Origin: Myxococcales bacterium
GTDB lineage: Bacteria > Myxococcota > Polyangia > Polyangiales > Polyangiaceae
Direction: 5' to 3'
DNA: 11,996 nucleotides
Assembly: GCA_020430865.1 (NCBI GenBank)
Contig: JAGQIY010001331.1
Coordinates: 1 to 11,996 of the forward strand
Numbering within the stretch: the first letter of the stretch is position 1; the number at the start of each line of letters is the position of its first letter. Positions 1 through 5,245 of the stretch are shown one piece after another. Below the pieces are notes generated by a model. That model ran no database searches. It was given only the letters and a program-made list of their open reading frames with translations, and was not told the origin of the DNA. The position numbers and the translations under genes are program-made.

Positions 1-125
1 CGATCTCGCGATCCCGTGCATCCAGCTCGCTTTGCCAGTCGCGCTCCACGACCTCATGGCTGCCAGATCCTCGCCACGATGGAAAGCGCAGCGAGATAAT
101 GGAGCAAAGTAGATCACTTAGCGGG

Positions 126-557
126 TCAGCTGCTCAAACGGTGCTCGGTCCGTGAACGGTTACGTCGGTCGCACTTTTGAGCCAGGCATTCACACCTGTT
201 GTTCGCCGCCTCACGTGCAGTGGTCAACCTAGCGAGCTTGATGAAGCCCTTCTGGGCCGCACTCCTGAACGCTGACGGATCGTCGACACGACCCAGCTGG
301 GTTGGGAGTTCCGACTCAGGGAACACAACGAGGTTGTTCGGGTGGAAGTGGGTCGGGCGATTGAGGTTACCCCCGAACTCCCGGCAAATCTCCGCATCGT
401 CATCGTTTCCCGGATCCACGATATGTGCCCCAGACGAGTAGTTCTGAGTCTGCCCGTAGATTAGGGTCACCATCTGTCGGGCTTCACGGACCACCACGCA
501 ATAGTGCCAACCGACCTGTTTGGGCACGTACAGGTAGTAAACGTCGCCAAGCGCCAT
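126..557 (-). CDS. Hypothetical protein, possibly PemK/MazF-like fold (143 aa)
   Basis: I do not firmly recognise this protein. The first 40 residues read GDVYYLYVPK, a short loop, then HYCVVV and a third strand MVTLIYGQTQ. That order resembles the opening of PemK/MazF-type beta-barrel toxins (Gly-[DE]-[IV]-[WY], a Pro turn, then a PVVV-like strand). A later NNLVVFPESEL and QLGRV would fit the later strands of that fold. The resemblance is by eye only. The last 25 residues (Cys-, Arg- and Asn-rich) look unstructured. The ATG lies 3 bases after the TGA of the 273-aa gene, so translation is probably coupled; only a weak GAAG precedes it. Base composition is lower in GC than the genes to the right, suggesting acquired DNA. 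An unrelated SH3-like protein is equally possible. That the frame is real is fairly likely; the function is uncertain. Confidence 0.6.
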   Translation of the reverse strand: MALGDVYYLYVPKQVGWHYCVVVREARQMVTLIYGQTQNYSSGAHIVDPGNDDDAEICREFGGNLNRPTHFHPNNLVVFPESELPTQLGRVDDPSAFRSAAQKGFIKLARLTTAREAANNRCECLAQKCDRRNRSRTEHRLSS

Positions 558-560
558 GGT

Positions 561-1382
561 TCAGTCTTCGCCGAACTCGCAGAGGTCAACTGTGAACCCG
601 CCAGTGGATCCCTCTGCGCAGTCCATCAGAGCCTGCGCCCCCAGTTCCGCCAACCGAGCCTGTTCAAATATTTCAGGCCAGTCACGCCTCGATCCGGCGG
701 GTACGACCTCGGGGCACGGCGCTTTGACCATCCACGCATAGAAGTCCAGCCACTGGCGTTGGTGCTTGCAGTGCAGTTCTGCGCATTCTGCAAGCAGTTC
801 CATGCTGGCGTCTCCGTGAGTGCCTTCGATCAAGGCGATATAGCTGATCGACGCGATGTCTCGGGATCGGAGTGCCTTCCAAACCTCGATCGGGAGCAGC
901 TGGTCGTCGAGGTAGTGAGGGAGGAACAACCGCCAGCCCTCAAGGTTGCGCACCTCGTCTTGCACGCTGTCGGCCTGAGCGGCGTGCCGGTAGACCTCCC
1001 CGAAAGCGGTCGCAACGGCCTGAAGCTCGTCATGGTACCCACCCACGATTTCACGCACCTCTCCACGCACGACGGGACGAGAAAGCTCGGGAAGAGGAAT
1101 TCGTGCTGTGAGCGCCAAGCTGGCGTCGACCCAGGCCTCGGCAAAGTCAGGGTCTCGCAGAAGCTCGCCGATCGTGGTCTCCAGCTTGGCGACGCTGCTG
1201 GAGAGAACGCTGCTCTCTATCCGGCTCAAGACCGGCTCCAAATCCACCGGTGGGAGTGAAGGTGGTGGCTTCCGGCTTTCGCTGGCTGCTGGCTCCCCGG
1301 CGCCGACGCGACGCTGCCTCCTGCGCTCGACGTATTCGGTAATCGCCTGCCCGGAGGCGATCGTCTCAGCTACGCTCGACAT
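561..1382 (-). CDS. Hypothetical helical protein, first gene of a two-gene operon (273 aa)
   Basis: Not recognised. The N-terminal 50 residues are Arg-, Ser- and Pro-rich (ERRRQRR, then a PPPSLPP turn) and probably flexible. Residues 50 to 230 look almost entirely helical, with many charged and Leu/Ala residues, a WRLFLPHYLDDQLLP stretch near 150 and a Cys/His-containing segment (ECAELHCKHQ) near 200. No signal peptide or membrane segment is seen. The start is well supported: on the minus strand GGAGTGGAGAAGA directly precedes the ATG, giving a strong ribosome binding site. A competing open frame on the plus strand (504-1259) was rejected because this frame has that site and abuts the next gene with a 3-base gap. 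An inverted repeat lies just upstream. If the downstream 143-aa protein is toxin-like, this protein could be a partner or controller, though it is much larger than a usual antitoxin. Confidence 0.65.
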   Translation of the reverse strand: MSSVAETIASGQAITEYVERRRQRRVGAGEPAASESRKPPPSLPPVDLEPVLSRIESSVLSSSVAKLETTIGELLRDPDFAEAWVDASLALTARIPLPELSRPVVRGEVREIVGGYHDELQAVATAFGEVYRHAAQADSVQDEVRNLEGWRLFLPHYLDDQLLPIEVWKALRSRDIASISYIALIEGTHGDASMELLAECAELHCKHQRQWLDFYAWMVKAPCPEVVPAGSRRDWPEIFEQARLAELGAQALMDCAEGSTGGFTVDLCEFGED

Positions 1383-1397
1383 TCTTCTCCACTCCGC

Positions 1398-1425
1398 TGG
1401 CTAGAAATGTGCCCCGAACTAGCCA
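1398..1425. promoter_or_regulatory. Inverted repeat, candidate operator upstream of the 273-aa gene
   Basis: A perfect 7-base inverted repeat, TGGCTAG (1398-1404) and CTAGCCA (1419-1425), is separated by 14 bases. It sits about 15 bases before the ATG at 1382, next to the ribosome binding site on the minus strand. A further ACTAGG half-like element adjoins at 1425-1430. The position and symmetry suit an operator for autoregulation or a small leader hairpin. A 7-base repeat can occur by chance, so this remains a candidate. Confidence 0.4.
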
Positions 1426-1467
1426 CTAGGTCCACTCCCTAACCGAATACCGACCGTCGCCTTGCTC

Positions 1468-1486
1468 AAAGGAGCCACAGGGCTCC
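1468..1486 (-). terminator. Rho-independent-like terminator after the 98-aa gene
   Basis: Read on the minus strand, GGAGCC-CTGT-GGCTCC forms a perfect 6-base-pair stem with a 4-base loop, followed by TTTG. It begins one base after the stop codon of the 98-aa gene (stop at 1488-1490). The U tract is short, so termination may be partial. Its position between two same-strand genes suggests that the 273-aa/143-aa pair has its own promoter. Confidence 0.5.
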
Positions 1487-1487
1487 G

Positions 1488-1784
1488 TCACCGGGAACGT
1501 GCGGTCGCTGGCCGAGGCACAACTCTCCAGAAGATGATGATCTTGGCGTCGTTCTGAACGACCTCCTCGTGCACGATCTCAAGCCGGCCTTTCTGCTCGG
1601 TTTCGACCTCGGCCTTCCACTTGTCGAACTCCTTCTGGAATTTGTTCCCCAAGAAGAACTCCTTGATCGAATGTGCCTTGTCGACTTTCGGCATGTCGGA
1701 ATCATAGTCGAACGAAACCTCAAGCACATCGTGGATGGCATCTCGGAGGCGTCGTACTAAGGGCTCAAGGCGCAAGAGGGGCAT
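1488..1784 (-). CDS. Hypothetical small charged protein (98 aa)
   Basis: Not recognised. The protein is hydrophilic: RLRDAIHDVLEVSFDY near the start, a central Lys/Glu-rich helix (residues about 40-75, KEFDKWKAEVETEQKG), then a strand-like DAKIIIFWRVV. There is no signal peptide or membrane segment. No Shine-Dalgarno precedes the ATG, but its first 20 bases overlap the end of another open frame (stop at 1765-1767), so it may be translated by coupling. An internal ATG (residue 31) is an alternative start. A hairpin terminator follows at once. Codon use looks protein-like but is less GC-rich than the genes at 2113 and beyond. Function unknown. Confidence 0.5.
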   Translation of the reverse strand: MPLLRLEPLVRRLRDAIHDVLEVSFDYDSDMPKVDKAHSIKEFFLGNKFQKEFDKWKAEVETEQKGRLEIVHEEVVQNDAKIIIFWRVVPRPATARSR

Positions 1785-2043
1785 GATCTACTGGCGCAAC
1801 AAGTGGATCACCGCCCACGGGCTCCATGATCGTGAAATTCACCACGCTGATCGGGAACCCCCGCTCGCGCGAGGCTTCCAAGGCAAAGCCCCGCTTTGTC
1901 CAGGTCCCTCCCCCTCGGCCCAATGACCAATAGTGACCGACAAAACCAAGGATGACGAGAACTTGACCGATGGAAAGGGCTGAAACCGGACCTACCGGGC
2001 AAAGCCACTTTTTGATGGGAAAGACTGGCGACGCTGACGGCGT
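1765..2043 (-). pseudogene. Start-less open frame with a membrane segment; probable gene remnant
   Basis: On the minus strand a frame stays open for 92 codons between TGA (2044-2046) and TGA (1765-1767). It contains a convincing transmembrane-like segment (ALSIGQVLVILGFVGHYW, about 1980-1927) followed by a basic stretch (WTKRGFALEASRERGF) and SVVNFTIMEPVGG. It has no ATG or GTG before the hydrophobic segment; the first usable start is TTG at 1923, which would give only 52 aa and omit that segment. The end overlaps the ATG of the 98-aa gene by 20 bases, as in a real operon. The simplest reading is a gene that lost its 5' part by truncation or frameshift. A chance open frame cannot be excluded. 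The region 1785-2112 otherwise holds no supported gene. Confidence 0.35.
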
Positions 2044-2112
2044 TCAGATAAGGCCTGGCCGGGTACTCGCTGCTGGGCGCCGTTGCCAGCGCGGACAAAC
2101 CGCTATCGAGCC

Positions 2113-3252
2113 ATGACTCTACCCACCGCCAGCAGTGTCCTCGCCGTCCTCTCGGCGCACCCTTCTCGAGAAACCTGGGCCAGCGCCGTCCGCGAGAGCG
2201 CGCTCGACGCCTACGCCAGGCGCGAGCGCAGCGTGCGCATCGCCGATCCGACGCGCATCGAAGGCGACTCGCTGACGCCGTACGGCGACCTGAAGGAGCT
2301 GCTCGCGCGGGAGCCCCAGAACGACACCGAGCGCTGGACCCTGGGCGCCCTCTGCGCCCTGGCGCTGGTCGGCGACGAACGCCGCGCGGATACGGCCGAC
2401 GCCCTGGTCTGGCTCGCCGCCAACACACCGGTCGACGCGCTCTCGATGCTGGAAGAAGCGCTGGGGGAGGACGCGGAAGCGCTCTGGCCCCGCCTCGGAC
2501 ACATCGCGCGTTCGCCGCAGGAGTTCGGGCTGGGGCGCGGGGAGGCCCTGACCGCTGCCGCCGCGCTGATGACGACCAAGTCTGCGGCAGCGGCCCGTGA
2601 AGTCCGCGAGCTGGCTTCCCGGACGCACGATCCCCTGCTGGCCGCGGTGCTCACCCCAAGCAGCGACACGGGCGAGCACGGTAGCAGCCTTGGAGGCGAG
2701 CTCACCGCGGCACCCCGCCACGCGGTCTGGACCGCGATCCTGGGTCTGACCGGCATCCTGGCCGTCGTCTGGCTGGTGAAGCTGCTGGGGCGCTACGCGC
2801 TGGCGTTCAAGCGCCCCGCCGCGGTGCGCCTGACCAGTCGCGGCCTCGAGCTCGATCACCGCACGGAAATGCTGGGGCGGGTACTGCGCGACCGCGAGAC
2901 GCTGGTGCCCATCGACAACCTCGCCAAGGTCACCCGAGAGGTCCGCTACGCTCGCGTGGGCCTCTACGCCGGGCTCTTCGCGCTGGCGATCGGGCTCTAC
3001 GCCGGCATCAGCCTGTTCGTCGACGGCGTGCGGGTCCCTGGCTCCTCCCCTAGCCTGCTCGGCATGGCCTTCGCCCTGGTTATCGTGGGCCTCGGCGTCG
3101 ACTTCGGGCTGAGCAGCCTGAGCGACTCGGCGCGAGGGAAATGTCGCCTGGTGGTCGAGCCGCGCAAGGGCAAGCGGCTGTGCGTCGCTACGCTGGATCC
3201 CGCCACCGCCGACGCCATGCTGCAGCGCCTGGCCGAACAGACCAAGCTCTGA
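2113..3252 (+). CDS. Hypothetical inner-membrane protein, possible split PH-like domain (379 aa)
   Basis: Residues 1-200 are an Ala/Leu/Glu-rich, probably helical soluble region. Transmembrane segments follow at about 204-226, 283-303 and 314-334. Between the first and second lies a strand-rich stretch (AVRLTSRGLELDHR ... LVPIDNLAKVTREVRYAR, 237-281). After the third come CRLVVEPRKGKRLCVATLDP and a C-terminal helix (DAMLQRLAEQ). This order (strand, LGR turn, 'I..L..V', final strands, capping helix) is reminiscent of bacterial PH domains, here interrupted by a membrane hairpin; that is inference. I chose ATG 2113 over TTG 2083, which would add only ten residues; neither has a clear Shine-Dalgarno. 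The gene is GC-rich, unlike the DNA to its left, and converges on the next gene 60 bases away. Function unknown. Confidence 0.8.
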   Translation: MTLPTASSVLAVLSAHPSRETWASAVRESALDAYARRERSVRIADPTRIEGDSLTPYGDLKELLAREPQNDTERWTLGALCALALVGDERRADTADALVWLAANTPVDALSMLEEALGEDAEALWPRLGHIARSPQEFGLGRGEALTAAAALMTTKSAAAAREVRELASRTHDPLLAAVLTPSSDTGEHGSSLGGELTAAPRHAVWTAILGLTGILAVVWLVKLLGRYALAFKRPAAVRLTSRGLELDHRTEMLGRVLRDRETLVPIDNLAKVTREVRYARVGLYAGLFALAIGLYAGISLFVDGVRVPGSSPSLLGMAFALVIVGLGVDFGLSSLSDSARGKCRLVVEPRKGKRLCVATLDPATADAMLQRLAEQTKL

Positions 3253-3312
3253 GTCGACGGCAGCCAAGTATTTCCGCCTAGAATTTACCCGGGGCCGGCC
3301 CAGCCGCCGTCT

Positions 3313-4851
3313 TCACTCTGCCGGCTTCCCCGAGGGCTGGGGGGGAAGCTTCTTCTTCTCGGCTTCTTCCCTGCGCTGCTTCGCCCGCGCATCGGCCTCT
3401 TCCTGAAGCTGCTTCGAGTACTCGCTGATGGCCTCGAGCAACGGCGCAAGCTGACGTCCGGTCGCGGACACCTTGCCCACGATGCGATCGCCCTGAGCCG
3501 AGAACTCCACGCTCTGCACGAGCCGCTTCTCGCTCTTGCCGAGCAGCTTCGCGGCGAGCCCGGAGAGCTTGATCGTGACGACCGCGTTCAGCGCCGAGTC
3601 GAACTGAGCCGCGTGCTTCTGCGCCGCGGCGGGGCTCTCGTCTTGAGCCTCGACCAGCGCCAAGACACCGTCTCCCGCCGGGACGAGCTTCATACGCACC
3701 CAGCGGATCGACTCCGGCATGTCGAAGGGGATCCCCTTGAAGGCGCGGTAGGGCGTGCGGAGAAAGACGCTCAGCACTTCCTTTCCGTCGGGATCGGGAA
3801 AGCTCAGCGGGCCCTTCAGGTGCTTGGCCTGCTCTTCAATGCCCACCGGACCAACGATCACGACGCCGTGCCCTTGCTGCACGAGCACCCGATCGGCGCG
3901 GTCGATGTGAGCCCTGGCGACGCGCTCGTCGACCCACTCGCCCTTGTCCTTGCTGCGCTTGACCAGGCGATCGATGGCGCCGTGGATGGTCTTCTCCTTG
4001 GCGTGGTGCTTGAGGACGATCACGGCCTTCGAGGAATCGCGCAGCTGTGGCGCCGCGATCAGGATGCGGTCGATGTCGCGGATCGGGTCGAGCTTCGCCG
4101 TCTTGAAGAAGGCCGCCCACTGCTCGACCGCGCTCAGCAGATCACCGATCAGCGGGCCCGTCGCGTGCTTGCGGATGCGATCGCCGAAGATCAGCAGACG
4201 CACGTTGGCGTTCGCGTCAGTCACCTGCCCGGCCGATCCGGACAGGGCCACGGGGTCCTTGATCGTCTTCGAGCGCTCGGCGACCGGCGCCTGAGGCTTG
4301 GGCAGCTCGGGTTTGGGCTCCGGCTTCGGTTCGGGCGCAACCGGCGCCGCGTCGGCTCCTGCATCCGTCAGCGTGGGCGAGGGCGCGCCCGCGTCGGCTC
4401 CTGCGTCAGCCACACCGGCGGCGTCCGCGCCTGCGTCTCCTGACGATTTCATGGGGTTCTCGGCCTGTCCGGCGTCTGGCTTCGACGTGCCTGGCTTCTT
4501 CTTGGGTAGCGACCACGCTTCGTCGTCCTCATCGTCGCCGTCGTCCTCGAGCTCGTCGTCGTCGAACTCCAGGTCGTCGTCCTCGTCCTCGGCCGCCGCT
4601 GGCGCCTCACCTCGCTTCGCCTGGGGTGGCGGCTCGTCCTCCAGCGTGACGGGGATCCCGATCCAGTCGGGAGGCTCCTGGATGTCCGAGTCATCGCCGA
4701 ACTTCATCAGCGACACGAGGCCGAGCGGCGCACTCAGCGGCGTGAGCGGGACGTGGAGCAGCAGCGAGATCCCGAGCGCCCCCAACACGAGTCGGAGTCG
4801 GGTGTCGCGTCGCCCACGCCACTCCACTCGAAAAGCCACAGGTCTCAACAT
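3313..4851 (-). CDS. Membrane-anchored periplasmic protein with acidic and Ala/Asp-rich linker (512 aa)
   Basis: A basic N-terminus (RVEWRGRRDTRLRL) leads into one membrane segment at about residues 19-48 (LGALGISLLLHVPLTPL), a start that recalls TonB-family proteins. A very acidic stretch follows (88-111, mostly Asp and Glu), then a 'DAGADA' linker and a Pro-Lys-Glu region (170-190, EPKPEPKPELPKP) typical of envelope-spanning linkers. The C-terminal 300 residues form a mixed alpha/beta region containing VRLLIFGDRIRKH, KLDPIRDIDRILIAAP and VLVQQGHGVVIVG; it ends in a charged Lys/Glu helix. I see no TonB C-terminal domain, so I do not call it TonB. It is probably an inner-membrane protein with a large periplasmic domain of unknown function. 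ATG 4851 is the natural start just before the hydrophobic segment. It is divergent from the L,D-transpeptidase gene. Confidence 0.8.
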   Translation of the reverse strand: MLRPVAFRVEWRGRRDTRLRLVLGALGISLLLHVPLTPLSAPLGLVSLMKFGDDSDIQEPPDWIGIPVTLEDEPPPQAKRGEAPAAAEDEDDDLEFDDDELEDDGDDEDDEAWSLPKKKPGTSKPDAGQAENPMKSSGDAGADAAGVADAGADAGAPSPTLTDAGADAAPVAPEPKPEPKPELPKPQAPVAERSKTIKDPVALSGSAGQVTDANANVRLLIFGDRIRKHATGPLIGDLLSAVEQWAAFFKTAKLDPIRDIDRILIAAPQLRDSSKAVIVLKHHAKEKTIHGAIDRLVKRSKDKGEWVDERVARAHIDRADRVLVQQGHGVVIVGPVGIEEQAKHLKGPLSFPDPDGKEVLSVFLRTPYRAFKGIPFDMPESIRWVRMKLVPAGDGVLALVEAQDESPAAAQKHAAQFDSALNAVVTIKLSGLAAKLLGKSEKRLVQSVEFSAQGDRIVGKVSATGRQLAPLLEAISEYSKQLQEEADARAKQRREEAEKKKLPPQPSGKPAE

Positions 4852-4924
4852 ACTGCTCTGGAGTCAGGCGTGCGAATCCCCCGCTTTATTCTGCGGATCG
4901 GGTTCGCGTCCGCTTCCGACGGGT

Positions 4925-4940
4925 TGGCACGCGATTCGCT
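4925..4940 (+). promoter_or_regulatory. Candidate sigma-54 (-24/-12) promoter
   Basis: TGGCACGCGATTCGCT matches the sigma-54 consensus TGGCACG-N4-TTGC[AT] at every informative base except one (C for T before GC). GG and GC are correctly spaced. Predicted transcription would start near 4951 and read towards the L,D-transpeptidase, leaving a leader of nearly 300 bases. One such match by chance in 12 kb is unlikely but possible; no enhancer site was identified. Confidence 0.4.
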
Positions 4941-5030
4941 CTCCCAAGGCGTGACGTCGTCCCAGCCCGTGCTCCAGCCATCAGGCTCGCTCGGGAGCTC
5001 GAGCGGCGCTCCTCACCCCCAAACCCTCAC

Positions 5031-5053
5031 GCGACACCTCTAGAGCGACACCT
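5031..5053. repeat. 9-base direct repeat, 14-base period
   Basis: GCGACACCT occurs at 5031-5039 and again at 5045-5053 in the non-coding gap upstream of the transpeptidase. It could be a pair of binding half-sites downstream of the candidate sigma-54 start, or chance. Confidence 0.35.
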
Positions 5054-5226
5054 GAGCTTCCCCGTCCAAATGGCCAGAATCAGACCAATATGCCCTGCTC
5101 TCGTGGTTTCACACCCGACTCGTGGCCGACGCCCGCTTCGGCCCCCCACGAACGCCCCGCGACCCGAGTCATCCCGCCCCGCCCGGATCGAGAACCGCCG
5201 AGAAGTGGATCCGCTTGCCGGGCTGT

Positions 5227-5238
5227 GGAAAGAAAGGG
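5227..5238 (+). promoter_or_regulatory. Ribosome binding site that decides the GTG 5246 start
   Basis: The purine-rich GGAAAGAAAGGG lies 7 bases before GTG 5246. No comparable site was noted in front of the in-frame ATG at 5090. A lipoprotein signal peptide begins properly only from the GTG. Confidence 0.5.
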
Positions 5239-5245
5239 CCTGCCC

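Larger units (their letters stand above)
4852..5245. other. Divergent intergenic region
   Basis: This 394-base gap lies between two divergently read envelope genes. It holds a near-consensus sigma-54 promoter (4925-4940), a 9-base direct repeat (5031-5053) and the ribosome binding site for the downstream GTG. An open frame in phase with the transpeptidase runs back to an ATG at 5090, but the extra 52 residues are Pro/Arg-rich and would bury the signal peptide, so I treat it as non-coding. No clear sigma-70 promoter was seen for the minus-strand gene. Confidence 0.6.

Noticed and set aside
1..125. Possible gene end at the left edge (minus-strand frame reading EVVERDWQSELDARDREI, also open plus-strand frames)
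   Set aside because: Too short, and no ATG or clear ribosome binding site opens that frame before the edge. No single frame can be preferred.
504..1259. Plus-strand 251-aa open frame opposite the 273-aa gene
   Set aside because: It has no supporting ribosome binding site. It is antisense to a frame with a strong Shine-Dalgarno and an immediately abutting downstream gene.
2119..3267. Minus-strand 382-aa open frame
   Set aside because: Antisense shadow of the membrane protein at 2113-3252. Its translation is rich in Arg, Gln, Gly and His with no domains, typical of antisense frames in high-GC DNA.
3292..3301. Palindrome GGGCCGGCCC between convergent genes, considered as a bidirectional terminator
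   Set aside because: It has no loop and no T tract. In GC-rich DNA such a palindrome is not strong evidence for termination.
5090..5245. N-terminal extension of the transpeptidase from ATG 5090
   Set aside because: It would add 52 Pro/Arg-rich residues in front of a good lipoprotein signal. The GTG at 5246 has the ribosome binding site.
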